From assembly GCA_910586705.1 (NCBI GenBank), contig CAJUJK010000020.1:4498-68497 (forward strand): a stretch of DNA of 64,000 bases, read 5' to 3'. A program made the position numbers and the translations under genes. A model generated the notes under the pieces. It worked only from the letters and a program-made list of their open reading frames with translations, made no database searches and was not told the origin of the DNA. The stretch comes from an uncultured Lachnospiraceae bacterium. Lineage in GTDB: Bacteria; Bacillota; Clostridia; Lachnospirales; Lachnospiraceae. Within the stretch, counting starts at the first letter, position 1. Every line of letters starts with the position of its first letter. Positions 41,627 to 49,677 of this stretch are shown here, one piece after another.

Positions 41627-41790
41627 CTTCTATACCCTTTTCTTCTTTTGCTGCACTAAGTGTATCATCTTCTTTGGTATTTTAGCAAGTGCTCTGCCAT
41701 ATAGGCAGGCACAAACATGAAAAAAGACTATAACTTTCACAGTCATAGCCTTTCTCTCAAAAATCGTTCTATCATTGTCTGTCAGCCGTC
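41627..41790. other. Intergenic stretch with terminator only
   Basis: Apart from the terminator at 41721-41756 and the promoter-like pair for the relic at 41444, I see no gene or structured element here. Confidence 0.5.
41721..41756 (-). terminator. Terminator after the anti-sigma gene
   Basis: On the minus strand GGCTATGACT pairs, with two mismatches, with AGTTATAGTC and is followed by TTTTTT. Confidence 0.75.
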
Positions 41791-42762
41791 TCAGATTTCC
41801 TTCGCCTTACCAACAATCCCCCGTACCGCTAACGCAAGCCCCACAACACAGCACCCGATCAGCGCAAGCCATCTGATATTGCCGTCAACCGTATCCACAT
41901 TCCATATCAAAGGCTGGAACGCGGGAAGGGAACGCTCGACCCCGATCCACCTGTTGACCAGATAGTTGGCAAAGAACCCATAAACCCCGGTCAGCGTCGT
42001 GCATATACCGGCTTTCAAAAATCCGTTGCAGTTTACATAACGTATCAACAGGAACACAAACCATGCAAGCAGCAGGCACGGAAAGGATATCTTCGGCGCA
42101 AGCTGCCCAAACTCCGGGGATTTCACATACACCCCGATCGCGGACATCATCAGTATATATAGGAACGTATCGACAGCCATCACCGTAAGACCCTTGTAGT
42201 CGCCAAGCAGCGACTTGAGCGGCTGCGCATATACCGCGAACGGCAGAAAGCAGACCGAGAGCCCGAACAAAACCGTCGCCGAAACGAGGAAAAACCATGT
42301 TCCGCGGGTGTAAATGCAGATCACGCCAAACAGCAGAAACAGGCTCGCCGTGAATGTCCCCATCGTCCAGAGCAGCTTATGGTCCGGCATCATCAGCGGC
42401 ACAATGCTAAGTGACGCCGCCACAAGCAATGCAGCCAGCACGATAAAAAACCAGTCCAGCGCCGCGCCGGTCGCCAGATTTACAATCAGACAGACCAGCA
42501 CCGGAATCATAAAAATACCGGCAATCGCCGCGCCGATCACGGCGGACTTCCTCTTAAAAAGTTTTGCCTGCCTGTGAAGCACGTCCACAGCCTCTGTCTC
42601 CAGACTGTTCTCCATCTCCTCGCTCCTCATCTGCCGCAAAAGGGCGGAACAATCTGTACAGTCCGTCAGATGTTCCTCCACAAGCCCCCTGCTCTCCTCA
42701 CTACAGATCTGATCCGCATAAAGGGGAAGTAAATCCTTTACCACATTACAATTCAGTTTCAT
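41791..42762 (-). CDS. Anti-sigma factor with zinc-finger and membrane domain
   Basis: A 323-residue protein starting MKLNCNVVKDLLPLYADQIC. EEHLTDCTDCSALLRQM is the HxxxCxxC anti-sigma zinc motif (zf-HC2). Residues ~70-320 form about eight membrane helices, unlike simple anti-sigma factors with one. The start overlaps the sigma gene's end by 17 bases. The zinc domain should hold the ECF sigma factor until a membrane signal releases it; the multi-helix part may be the sensor. Confidence 0.87.
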   Translation of the reverse strand: MKLNCNVVKDLLPLYADQICSEESRGLVEEHLTDCTDCSALLRQMRSEEMENSLETEAVDVLHRQAKLFKRKSAVIGAAIAGIFMIPVLVCLIVNLATGAALDWFFIVLAALLVAASLSIVPLMMPDHKLLWTMGTFTASLFLLFGVICIYTRGTWFFLVSATVLFGLSVCFLPFAVYAQPLKSLLGDYKGLTVMAVDTFLYILMMSAIGVYVKSPEFGQLAPKISFPCLLLAWFVFLLIRYVNCNGFLKAGICTTLTGVYGFFANYLVNRWIGVERSLPAFQPLIWNVDTVDGNIRWLALIGCCVVGLALAVRGIVGKAKEI

Positions 42763-43249
42763 GAATCCCCATCCTTTCCATAAGCTTACATTTGGCACGG
42801 TGGTATGTAACCCTCGCCCAGCTCTCCGTCCTGCCGCAGATACCGCTGATTTCCCGGAAAGACATCTCTCCGAAAATCCGCAGCTCAAACACCTTGCGGT
42901 AAGGCTCTTCCAGTTCCTGTAACGTCTGATGAATCTGACAGGACGTGTCCTTGTCTTCCACTTCCCGCGCAATATCAATACCGCTGTCGGCATCCGCATC
43001 AGGCAGCATAGGTGCGGCACGCTTTGCCTGCCGCCGCATTTCATCGACAAAAAGATTTCTGGCAATGGAACAGAGCCATGTCACCGCGTTTGCTTCCCCA
43101 CGAAACGAAGCGTTTGTGGTAAACGCCTTATAAAACGTCTCCTGCGTGATTTCTTCCGCCATGTGCGTCTTTCCCGCAAGCGCCATCACATAGGAATACA
43201 CCCGCATATAGTACGTCTGATACAACTTTTCAAACGCCTCTTTCTCCAT
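42746..43249 (-). CDS. ECF sigma factor
   Basis: A 167-residue sigma-70 family protein with only regions 2 and 4. Region 2 is LYQTYYMRVYSYVMALAGKT with EEITQETFYKAF and VTWLCSIARNLFVDEMRRQ. Region 4 is LEEPYRKVFELRIFGEMSF with REISGICGRTESWARVTYHR. It is followed by its overlapping anti-sigma gene. The upstream sequence has an ECF-type promoter, so it is probably autoregulated. Stimulus unknown; such factors often respond to cell-envelope stress. Confidence 0.93.
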   Translation of the reverse strand: MEKEAFEKLYQTYYMRVYSYVMALAGKTHMAEEITQETFYKAFTTNASFRGEANAVTWLCSIARNLFVDEMRRQAKRAAPMLPDADADSGIDIAREVEDKDTSCQIHQTLQELEEPYRKVFELRIFGEMSFREISGICGRTESWARVTYHRAKCKLMERMGIHETEL

Positions 43250-43285
43250 CTGCCATCACCTCTTTTTCCGTGCTTTCATGGGTTA

Positions 43286-43311
43286 GACGGATTCATTTCT
43301 ATTTTGTTACA
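43286..43311 (-). promoter_or_regulatory. ECF-type autoregulatory promoter
   Basis: On the minus strand TGTAAC (43306-43311) and CGTC (43286-43289) are 16 bases apart, with A-rich spacer after the -35. This matches Gram-positive ECF promoters (TGAAAC-N16-CGTC type) and lies about 40 bases before the sigma start. Confidence 0.65.
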
Positions 43312-43348
43312 ACAATTCTGCAAATTTTTTTGTACGTGATACATGCCA

Positions 43349-43753
43349 TTAATGACCGAGCGCATTTTCAACCGCTTTCTTGATGACAGTGCTGGAATTG
43401 GTTGCGCCCGACACCGCGTCCACATCTATTTTCTGCTCCGCAAGCATGTCGCTGATAACCGCCTCCGCGGCTTTTCCCCGCTCCTGCTTATGTTCCAACA
43501 TAATAATGTCTGTCATCTCCCCGTTTCGCACCGTCACCTCCACTTTTGCATAGATAAAATTCACGTCATACTCCCCGACATAGACGCCGTCGGGAATCGC
43601 GGACAAATCTACGCTTCCTATGACCGTTTCCTTTACCGCCTTTTTATAGTCCGCCACGCTTTTCAGATAGACAGCCGTACAGAGCAGACCAATCAAAAAT
43701 AAGAAAATGGCGATACACATAATGACTCTTCTTTTCGTAAATTTTTCTCTCAT
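43349..43753 (-). CDS. FMN-binding domain membrane protein
   Basis: A 134-residue protein with one N-terminal helix (VIMCIAIFLFLIGLLCTAVY) and an extracytoplasmic FMN-binding domain. DAVSGATNSSTVIKKAVENA is the flavinylation motif (SGATxxS), in which an ApbE-type enzyme attaches FMN to a Thr/Ser. The start at 43753 has GGAGG five bases upstream. Such proteins move electrons across the membrane in RNF-like or reductase systems. It follows the headless TetR gene by about 40 bases, so the two were probably one operon. Confidence 0.88.
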   Translation of the reverse strand: MREKFTKRRVIMCIAIFLFLIGLLCTAVYLKSVADYKKAVKETVIGSVDLSAIPDGVYVGEYDVNFIYAKVEVTVRNGEMTDIIMLEHKQERGKAAEAVISDMLAEQKIDVDAVSGATNSSTVIKKAVENALGH

Positions 43754-43795
43754 CACTACCTCCGCAATTCCGCTTCGCGGAGAAACTTTTCTCCC

Positions 43796-44329
43796 CTATT
43801 TTGCCGCGATCGAGCGGTACAGCATGGAAAATCCATATTCCAAAAACTGCCCTTTTGACAAGCCCATCGCTTTCTCAATATATGCTTCTTTGTTTGCGGC
43901 AAGCTGTATCATTCCGGACAACATGCCCCAAAAGTTAAATATGGCAGGCATGATTTCCAAATCGTCCCGCAGCTCCCCGTTTTCCATGCCTGCTGTCAGA
44001 AAATCCCGGAGCTTTTCATTGATTTCTTCCCCGACCAGATACGTCTCCTTTTCCTCCGGCAGATAATCCCGGTTTTCAAAATCAATATTAATCTTACTGA
44101 GCACCATATCGAAATAAAACGGAAACTCTTCCTGATACCGCACCAGTCCACGGCAAATCAGCTCGTATCTGCCCTTCGTGCTTTCCTGTTTCGCCAAAGC
44201 GGAAGCTATGTAATCATACAGCTTTTTCATACTGCCCAATACTAAAATGCCGACGATTTCCTCCTTGTTCTCGAAATATACATACAGCGTCGCCTTGCTG
44301 TACCCGGAGGTCAAAGCGAAATGGGGCAT
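43796..44329 (-). pseudogene. TetR family regulator lacking its N-terminal HTH half
   Basis: A 177-residue frame in which TetR likeness begins abruptly at SGYSKATLYVYFENKEEI, normally residues 35-50 of such proteins. The preceding residues (MPHFALT) come from the antisense of a different gene. The first helices and most of the DNA-binding helix-turn-helix are gone. The ligand-binding helices to the end (LYDYIASALAKQ, FNFWGMLSGMIQLAANKEAY) are intact. It cannot bind DNA as a normal TetR. The break is the same as that of the TipAS fragment at 44318. Confidence 0.8.
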
Positions 44330-44494
44330 ACCGAAAACTACTATGCATGTACCAATGAAATCCTTAGCGGATTGGGGGAAATGTATGTGTGCGATGAACG
44401 CTTTCAGAAAAATATTGACAGAGCGTGCGGAGCAGGAACCGCCGACTTTGCCAGACAGGCTATTGCCATGTATTGCGGGAAAGAGAATGTGTAA
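44318..44494 (+). pseudogene. C-terminal fragment of a TipAS-domain MerR regulator
   Basis: On the plus strand a frame open across the junction reads HTENYYACTNEILSGLGEMY and continues CDERFQKNIDRACGAGTADF to a TAA at 44492-44494. This matches the last ~55 residues of the TipAS antibiotic-binding domain (LGEMYVADERF..NID..G.GTA.F). No start codon or upstream part of the gene remains, because the sequence changes into the TetR gene in the opposite direction at about 44300-44320. It is a deletion or inversion scar. Confidence 0.7.
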
Positions 44495-44502
44495 TAAGGT
44501 CA

Positions 44503-44567
44503 GGGCAGCACGAAAATGCCGCCCTGACCATACCCCCTATGTTTCCCATCATCTCTCCACAAGATGT
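44503..44567. repeat. Direct repeat flanking the toxin-antitoxin pair, copy 1
   Basis: About 64 bases, starting GGGCAGCACGAAAATGCCGC, are ~85% identical to 45349-45412 in the same orientation. The repeat holds a terminator-like hairpin and the last codons of the antitoxin-like gene (LVER-stop). Confidence 0.75.
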
Positions 44568-44737
44568 TTCCTTTTTTTCAATATCTCCAGAAGTTCTGCC
44601 GCTCCAGCCCTAGTGTCTGCTACAATCTCCGCCGGTGTCATGTGTTCGTATCTCACCGCATTATACGTGCGTATTTTTCTAATATCATCCAAATCAAAAC
44701 GCTCACTGATTTCCGGTTCTTTTATCATCACTGCCAT
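44549..44737 (-). CDS. Probable antitoxin partner of the PIN protein
   Basis: A 62-residue soluble protein (MAVMIKEPEISERFDLDDIR, ending EILKKRKHLVER). It starts 35 bases inside the end of the PIN gene, so it is translated with it. The size, charge and position are those of a toxin neutraliser, but the family is not one I can name. The second half (MTPAEIVADTRAGAAELLEI) is helical. The toxin-first gene order is less common among PIN systems. Its last four residues are the same as those of RibU at 45394 because of the flanking repeat. Confidence 0.6.
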   Translation of the reverse strand: MAVMIKEPEISERFDLDDIRKIRTYNAVRYEHMTPAEIVADTRAGAAELLEILKKRKHLVER

Positions 44738-45218
44738 AATCCTCTTCCTCCTCTTCCAATAATGCTGCCGGTGGATATATCATCAAATCTTTGTATCCCT
44801 CATATGTGGTAATGGCTTTTATTCCCCGAATCGTCTTTACATTAACGATATGTTTGAAATTCCACGATATGATAAAATCACATCCTGCAAGAATTGCCGC
44901 CGCTATATGTCGACAGTCATCATAATTTTTTCTTTTTAAAAATCCGAAGTCGATAAATTTCTCAGCTAATTCCACAGTACTTTCGTCTGTCTCAATTATA
45001 GTATACTCTATCTGGTCTAAATAAGCCAATAGTGTTTCACGTTTCTCCATGCCACACTTATTAATTTCATAAACTACAACGTCAGAAATGTAGATTTCAT
45101 ATTTTCCCTTTCTAAAAAAATCCCATACTTCCTGCGTCTCTTTCATCTGTTCCGGCGAATCCTGCTGATCGAGATAACTAATTACTGATGTATCCAGATA
45201 TATCTTCAACTTATTCAT
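44703..45218 (-). CDS. PIN domain protein, VapC-type toxin candidate
   Basis: A 171-residue protein. KIYLDTSVISYLDQQDSPEQ holds the first acidic residue, YISDVVVYEINKCGMEKRET the second, and NYDDCRHIAAAILAGCDFII with ISWNFKHIVNV the third and fourth acidic or equivalent residues of a PIN nuclease. PIN toxins cleave RNA. The acidic tail after residue ~155 overlaps the next gene. It is more AT-rich than its surroundings and lies between direct repeats, both signs of transfer. Confidence 0.85.
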   Translation of the reverse strand: MNKLKIYLDTSVISYLDQQDSPEQMKETQEVWDFFRKGKYEIYISDVVVYEINKCGMEKRETLLAYLDQIEYTIIETDESTVELAEKFIDFGFLKRKNYDDCRHIAAAILAGCDFIISWNFKHIVNVKTIRGIKAITTYEGYKDLMIYPPAALLEEEEEDYGSDDKRTGNQ

Positions 45219-45348
45219 TTTGCTTCTCTTCCCCCCTTCATTTCTTATTAATCATTTTAACATATTTCTCTCCAAATCACACTTCTTCTACTAAGCTTTT
45301 CATGCTCAATTTAAATCAGAATATTATGCTTGACCGCTATCCCAAACC

Positions 45349-45412
45349 GGGCGGCACGAAATGCCGCCCGGATCATACTCCCTATGTTCCCCATCATCTC
45401 TCCACCAGATGT
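45349..45412. repeat. Direct repeat flanking the toxin-antitoxin pair, copy 2
   Basis: Matching partner of 44503-44567. It contains a hairpin CCGGGCGGC/GCCGCCCGG and the last codons of ribU (LVER-stop), so the ribU tail is duplicated across the toxin-antitoxin pair. Confidence 0.75.
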
Positions 45413-45939
45413 AACCGCCGCAGAGTCGTTACCACCGGCTTATAAATCAGAAAGGTAATCCCCGCGTTCAACCCGCCCTTAAGGAGATTAAACGGCAGAA
45501 ATGCCGTCAGCAGAAGCGCCTCCACCGCCTCCCGCGGATAGCCCATATAAACCGGGGCAGCCAGCCAGTTCCAAAGCATCATCACCGCAATCTGGCACGC
45601 CACCCCGCAGGCAAGAGCTGCCACAGCGCCGGACCGAGTGTGGCGCCTTTTGTAGAAAAATGCAGCCGTACACGCAAAGGAACAGCTTGAAATCATATTC
45701 ATCATGCACCCCCAGACGCCCGTACTGCTGATCGTAACCATTTCCACGACCGAGACGATCACCGCCATCGCCAGTGAAGTGAGCGGTCCGAAGATCAGAC
45801 CGCCGATCACGATCACCACGTCTTTCGGGTCGTACTTTAGAAAAAGTACAACGGGAATGCGCCCGACCGCCACCGCTATGTACGCGAGCGCGCACAGCAT
45901 CCCTACTGTTGTGAGTTTCTTTGTCCTGCTGTTTTTCAT
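45394..45939 (-). CDS. ribU: Riboflavin ECF transporter S component
   Basis: A 181-residue membrane protein with six helices. TVGMLCALAYIAVAVGRIPV at the N-terminus and LKYDPKDVVIVIGGLIFGPL are family motifs of RibU-type S components. The ATG at 45939 has GGAGG nine bases upstream. An FMN riboswitch precedes it, which fixes the substrate as riboflavin. It should work with a shared EcfAAT energising module, which is not in the window. Confidence 0.92.
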   Translation of the reverse strand: MKNSRTKKLTTVGMLCALAYIAVAVGRIPVVLFLKYDPKDVVIVIGGLIFGPLTSLAMAVIVSVVEMVTISSTGVWGCMMNMISSCSFACTAAFFYKRRHTRSGAVAALACGVACQIAVMMLWNWLAAPVYMGYPREAVEALLLTAFLPFNLLKGGLNAGITFLIYKPVVTTLRRLHLVER

Positions 45940-45963
45940 TTGCAATTCCTCCTAAAATAGATT

Positions 45964-45996
45964 AACACCTGAAAGTACCGCTGCCTTTCAGGTGTT
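45964..45996 (-). terminator. Riboswitch expression-platform terminator
   Basis: On the minus strand AACACCTGAAAG pairs perfectly with CTTTCAGGTGTT around nine bases and a T-rich stretch follows, 25 bases before the ribU start. FMN binding should favour this hairpin. Confidence 0.8.
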
Positions 45997-46089
45997 ATTA
46001 TTTTAGGTGTACTGAAAATGCCATCAGAGCAGTTGGACGATAAAGAGTGCACAAATCATTGCCAGAGTTCTTCTGACAATCTCAATACA

Positions 46090-46205
46090 CCTTCTTTAAT
46101 CCGGACTATACCGTCGGTTCCGGAATTTCACCGGACCCCGCGCTTTCGCGCCCGCGGACTGTCACCGCCGATCGGGAATTTCACCCTGCCCTGAAGACAT
46201 TACGA
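46090..46205 (-). ncRNA. FMN riboswitch (RFN element)
   Basis: The minus strand carries the RFN core blocks in order: CTTCAGGGCAGGGTGAAATT, CCCGATCGGCGGTGACAGTC, CGCGGG..., GGTCCGGTGAAATTCCGGAA, CCGACGGTATAGTCCGGAT and the closing AAGAAGG. This senses FMN and shuts down riboflavin uptake. Confidence 0.97.
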
Positions 46206-46224
46206 CTATTCAGTTGTTTGAAAG

Positions 46225-46253
46225 AGTATAGCATACGGAAAAAGCGGAGTCAA
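46225..46253 (-). promoter_or_regulatory. Promoter of the FMN riboswitch-ribU transcript
   Basis: On the minus strand TTGACT (46248-46253) and TATACT (46225-46230) are 17 bases apart, about 20 bases before the RFN element. Confidence 0.8.
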
Positions 46254-46255
46254 GC

Positions 46256-46699
46256 TCAGCTGTTAAACGCCGTAATATTCGCCTCGTTCAACGTGAAATC
46301 ATAATAATTTAAATCCTCCCGCTTCGTCCAGCCGATCTGTTTCCAGAATGCGTTTCCGATATCGTTTTTCGTAAAAGCGATCAAAGACACTTTATTGATG
46401 TTTTCCGCCTTTAACGCCTCCATACAAAATACCACCATCGCTTTCCCGATGCCGCGCATCCGCCAGTCCTGTGCCACACACACATGGTAAAGGCATCCCC
46501 TTCTGCCGTCGTGCCCGCAGAGGATCGCGCCCACAATCCTGCCCTCCTCCACCGCCACCACACTGGTGTCCGGGTTCCTCTTCAGGAAACGTGCCACGCC
46601 CTCTCTGGAATCGTCCAGACTTCTTATGGCAAATCCCTTAATCGACATCCAGAGCGCTTTCACGCCGTCATAATCTTCTATCGTCATTTTTCGTATCAT
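46256..46699 (-). CDS. GNAT acetyltransferase
   Basis: A 147-residue GNAT protein. GAILCGHDGRRGCLYHVCVA is the beta-4 strand and AQDWRMRGIGKAMVVFCMEA gives the acetyl-CoA loop (RxxGIG). NDIGNAFWKQIGWTKREDLN is the last motif. It starts MIRKMTIEDYDGV, as in many RimI-like proteins. Substrate unknown. The dispersed 10-mer occurs in the gap just before it. Confidence 0.87.
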   Translation of the reverse strand: MIRKMTIEDYDGVKALWMSIKGFAIRSLDDSREGVARFLKRNPDTSVVAVEEGRIVGAILCGHDGRRGCLYHVCVAQDWRMRGIGKAMVVFCMEALKAENINKVSLIAFTKNDIGNAFWKQIGWTKREDLNYYDFTLNEANITAFNS

Positions 46700-46746
46700 A
46701 AGTATTCTCCGTTTTTCTATATTATGTTAACCCATTTGGCGGATTT

Positions 46747-46941
46747 TCAGTCCAGCAGCCCATAGATCTGATATAGGGAAAGCATATTTTGAAGCGCGAG
46801 TTTTCTGCCCGTCATCTGCCTGTATGTCGCCGTCTTTGTTTTACCTTCCGCCTTCAGCGTTTCCATTTTTTCCGAAACAGTCCCGTATTCCTCCCGAACC
46901 GCCTGCAGCATTTTTTCAAATTTTTCCTCCCGCTCAGACAT
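46747..46941 (-). CDS. Small conserved protein of unknown function
   Basis: A 64-residue, helical, charged protein (MSEREEKFEKMLQAVREEYG, ending LALQNMLSLYQIYGLLD). No Cys or membrane segment. It looks like a coding sequence of the type conserved in Lachnospiraceae. It has an adequate ribosome site, GGAGG-like, upstream. The intergenic gaps on both sides contain four copies of the dispersed 10-mer. Confidence 0.65.
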   Translation of the reverse strand: MSEREEKFEKMLQAVREEYGTVSEKMETLKAEGKTKTATYRQMTGRKLALQNMLSLYQIYGLLD

Positions 46942-47054
46942 CTTTTTCCCTCCGTCTCTTCTTCTGGCGCACGGTCATATATTATGTAAACTCGTTTTTT
47001 GCCAGCATTATGTTAACCATCTTCAACACATAAGTTGCTTTTGTGTTATGTAAA

Positions 47055-47642
47055 CTACTCGCCCACTAACTCCACCACCGTATACCCGTGCCCCACATAG
47101 GGCAGAAACTTTTCCAATATATCCTTCATCCGAAGCTTCAGACTCGACGTATTCACGCATGGATGGCAACCCACAAACGCATCCTGCAAAAGTTCCCTGT
47201 CGATTAAAAGTCTTACCCTGTGTTCCTTGTCATTCATCAGCCCCATCACGCTCACAGACCCTGGCGTAATGTCCAGAAATTCTTCCATGTACGCCGCCTC
47301 CGCAAAGGAAAGCCTCGCCACGCCAAGCTGGGCGGAAAGTTCCTTCGTCTTAAACTTTTTTAACCCAGGCATCATCAGCAGATAGAAATCCGTCTTCTGC
47401 CTGTTACATAAAAAAAGATTTTTGCAGATGTGAATGCCCAGAGCCTCATCCACATCATGGCAGTCATCCACGGTCGCCGCCGCCTCATGGTCCACACGCT
47501 GATAAGAGATTTCCAGCTTTTCAAGCAGCTCATATACTGCCATTTCTTTCAAAAGTCTCCCTTTGGGTGAGGGTTTTATGTCAACTGGCGTTCTTGACAT
47601 CTCACGCGCCTGCAAGCCCTCTTTCTCTTCCTGTCCGCTCAC
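47055..47642 (-). CDS. YbaK/ProX-type aminoacyl-tRNA deacylase
   Basis: A protein of up to 195 residues; the GTG at 47642 has GGAGG four bases before it, while the family itself begins near MAVYELLEKLEISYQRVDHE (ATG at 47543). The YbaK fold is clear (HEAAATVDDCHDVDEALG, KNLFLCNRQKTDFYLLMMPG, GSVSVMGLMND). The family removes wrongly attached Ala or Cys from tRNA-Pro. The KNLFL motif suggests the ProX/PrdX branch. The ~33-residue extension, if used, is unusual. A copy of the 10-mer touches its stop codon. Confidence 0.85.
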   Translation of the reverse strand: MSGQEEKEGLQAREMSRTPVDIKPSPKGRLLKEMAVYELLEKLEISYQRVDHEAAATVDDCHDVDEALGIHICKNLFLCNRQKTDFYLLMMPGLKKFKTKELSAQLGVARLSFAEAAYMEEFLDITPGSVSVMGLMNDKEHRVRLLIDRELLQDAFVGCHPCVNTSSLKLRMKDILEKFLPYVGHGYTVVELVGE

Positions 47643-47719
47643 TTTTCCTCCATTCCGGAGTATTCACAAATTCTTGGTTGAATCAATTGTTCTTCAAAAA
47701 TTTATGTCGTCCTTTCCAC

Positions 47720-48223
47720 TCAATCCGTCTCATAATATAAACAGTCAGCCCACTCCTGAATGCCGATCATACCCATCCGCTCATCCGGCTTCACACCGTC
47801 CAGTTCCCGGTAAAAGTTTGCAATCTCCGTCCCAATCCGCGAAATCCGCCTGTGCATTTTCAGATTGCCGAATAAGGCAGGACCGCCATACTCATATATT
47901 TCTGCGCCCTCAAGCCAGAAAAACCGACAGCCGCGTTGCTTCTCCAAAAACGTCTTTGTCTCCTCTATCTTCTCATCCAGTTCTGCTTCCGGAATAAGCC
48001 CTTTTTGCTTCAATTCCTCCAGAAAGGCATAAAGCCGCTCCACGCCCTCCTCAAAATTACCCCGAAGCGCAATTTTGAAGGGACTCCCGAATATACTTGA
48101 CCTTACCCTTTTGGTTTTACAGCTCATCAGAATTTTATAGGCAATGGGAATATCATAATTGTATTCCGAAATCGCCACAAACGCTTCGTCTTTTTTCGCA
48201 TACAAATAAGCTCTGTTTGCCAA
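47720..48223 (-). CDS. Conserved hypothetical protein, DUF7822-like
   Basis: A 167-residue soluble protein starting at TTG (48223), with GGAGG eight bases upstream. LANRAYLYAKKDEAFVAISE then YNYDIPIAYKILMSCKTKRV and CRFFWLEGAEIYEYGG form a recognisable pattern seen in proteins that I believe are called DUF7822, though I am unsure of that label. No catalytic motif is visible. It follows the dCMP deaminase gene by 12 bases on the same strand. Function unknown. Confidence 0.65.
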   Translation of the reverse strand: MANRAYLYAKKDEAFVAISEYNYDIPIAYKILMSCKTKRVRSSIFGSPFKIALRGNFEEGVERLYAFLEELKQKGLIPEAELDEKIEETKTFLEKQRGCRFFWLEGAEIYEYGGPALFGNLKMHRRISRIGTEIANFYRELDGVKPDERMGMIGIQEWADCLYYETD

Positions 48224-48234
48224 ATCTTCTCCTC

Positions 48235-48726
48235 CTAATACCCGAACGTCCCCTCCAGAGACTCGTCCTCGTCGATCCACTGTTGCACCGGAATCACCCG
48301 GTACTCATCCTCGGTATCTCTCACATACACCGTCTCGATCCCCGCATTGATGATCTGCCTCTTGCACATGGAACAGCTGCAGGAGTTTTTCACATACTCC
48401 CCGGTCTCCGCCTCCACCCCGGTCAGATACATGGCGCTGCCGATCATTTTGTCCCTCGACGCACTGATGATCGCGTTGGTCTCCGCGTGAACGCTGCGGC
48501 ACAGTTCATACCGCTCACCCCTCGGAATTTCCATCTTTTGGCGGATACACTCTCCCACGTCGGTACAGTTTTTCCTCCCTCTGGGCGCGCCCACATACCC
48601 CGTCGAGATCACCTCGTCATTTTTCACGATCACCGCGCCGTAATGCCGTCTGAGGCACGTGGAACGCTGTGCCACCATTTTTGCCAAGTCCAGATAATAA
48701 TTTACCTTGTCTCTTCTCTCCATCAT
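48235..48726 (-). CDS. dCMP deaminase
   Basis: A 163-residue zinc-dependent deaminase. The active site is SVHAETNAIIS (HAE) and NSCSCSMCKRQIINAGIETV (CxxC). The N-terminal YYLDLAKMVAQRSTCLRRHY and VKNDEVISTGYVGAPRG are family features, including the arginine of the substrate loop. It makes dUMP for thymidylate synthesis. In Bacillus the homologue ComEB lies in the com operon, but here it is about 21 kb from comEA. It starts a pair with the DUF7822-like gene. Confidence 0.92.
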   Translation of the reverse strand: MMERRDKVNYYLDLAKMVAQRSTCLRRHYGAVIVKNDEVISTGYVGAPRGRKNCTDVGECIRQKMEIPRGERYELCRSVHAETNAIISASRDKMIGSAMYLTGVEAETGEYVKNSCSCSMCKRQIINAGIETVYVRDTEDEYRVIPVQQWIDEDESLEGTFGY

Positions 48727-48795
48727 ACTGCCTCCCCTGTAAACAAACTCCCTTTCTATGTAATTTCCATTTTTACTCCCACAAACAGAATCTTT

Positions 48796-49107
48796 TCATG
48801 TCAGATCCTTGCGCAAAATAATTTCCAAAGGCTCCCCCGGCAGTAAAAGCGAGCCGCAGTCCACATACCCGTTCTTCCGATAAAAGAACTGTGCCTGCTC
48901 TCTGTACTCTTCCAAAACATACAGCATATTCATAAACGGTATCTCATCCCAGAACAGATTGTACCGCAGCCAGCCCATGAAATGATTGTTATGATACATA
49001 ACCAAAACCCGTTTTGCACGGACCGCGTTTGTCAACTCCTCTTCGCTGATATGCCTATCATGTTTTCTAACCGCTTCAAAGTCCTTTTCGTCGGCGTATC
49101 GGATCAT
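48796..49107 (-). pseudogene. GNAT-like protein lacking its acetyl-CoA binding motif
   Basis: A 103-residue frame matching a GNAT family at both ends but missing the middle. The N-terminal part (RKHDRHISEEELTNAVRAKR, FMGWLRYNLFWDEIPFMNML) runs to YVLEEYR, then jumps to EQAQFFYRKNGYVDCGSLLL. Relatives have about 35 more residues between EYR and the QAQFFY, including the RGxGxG loop that binds acetyl-CoA. The frame stays open, so an exact in-frame deletion is suggested. It is unlikely to acetylate anything. Confidence 0.7.
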
Positions 49108-49183
49108 AGCGACATCCTCTTTCCTATGCCCATCTTTTTGGGTTTACATAATATTTTCCAAAAGCAGACTATTTATACCTTTT

Positions 49184-49561
49184 TTACTGCCTCTCAAACT
49201 TTATTGCCGCTACCCCGTCATCCTCCATAAACTTCCCATCCTCTGTTCTGATCAGATGCGTTCCCACGGGAAGATGTAAATATGGTATAATGTCAGGATC
49301 GTAATTGCAGACCGTATTCAAAGCAAATACATGAAAGTTTCCCGCATCGGAAGAATAGGCATCGCTCTCGTCACCCTTAAAGAAATGCCAGCCGCTGTCG
49401 GGCTTATCTTCAAGCGGTTCGTCACGAAACATATATCCGACCTTCCAGCCTTCCTTCGATATCATATCGGAAACGATACAGCCTTCCCCATTTGGTTCCT
49501 GCCAGTCGATCAGCGGTTTCACATCAACTTGCAAAAATCCGTTCTCATTCTTCTTTTTCAT
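49184..49561 (-). CDS. DUF2185 (Imm33-like) protein
   Basis: A 125-residue soluble protein. GCIVSDMISKEGWKVGYMFR then DSGWHFFKGDESDAYSSDAG and LNTVCNYDPDIIPYLHLPVG are the DUF2185 signature. Members include immunity-protein-like forms linked to polymorphic toxins, but no toxin gene is adjacent. No ribosome-site problem: it begins MKKKNENGFLQ. A 10-mer copy lies in the gap to the broken GNAT downstream. Confidence 0.82.
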   Translation of the reverse strand: MKKKNENGFLQVDVKPLIDWQEPNGEGCIVSDMISKEGWKVGYMFRDEPLEDKPDSGWHFFKGDESDAYSSDAGNFHVFALNTVCNYDPDIIPYLHLPVGTHLIRTEDGKFMEDDGVAAIKFERQ

Positions 49562-49677
49562 TTTATCAACCAGCCCCCTATTATTTCTCCCGTATTATTT
49601 CCACGGACGCTTGCGCCCCGTCCATCCCATTTCCTTCCAATACTTTGCGTCCCTCTCGTTAAAGCCCTTCCTCCGTA

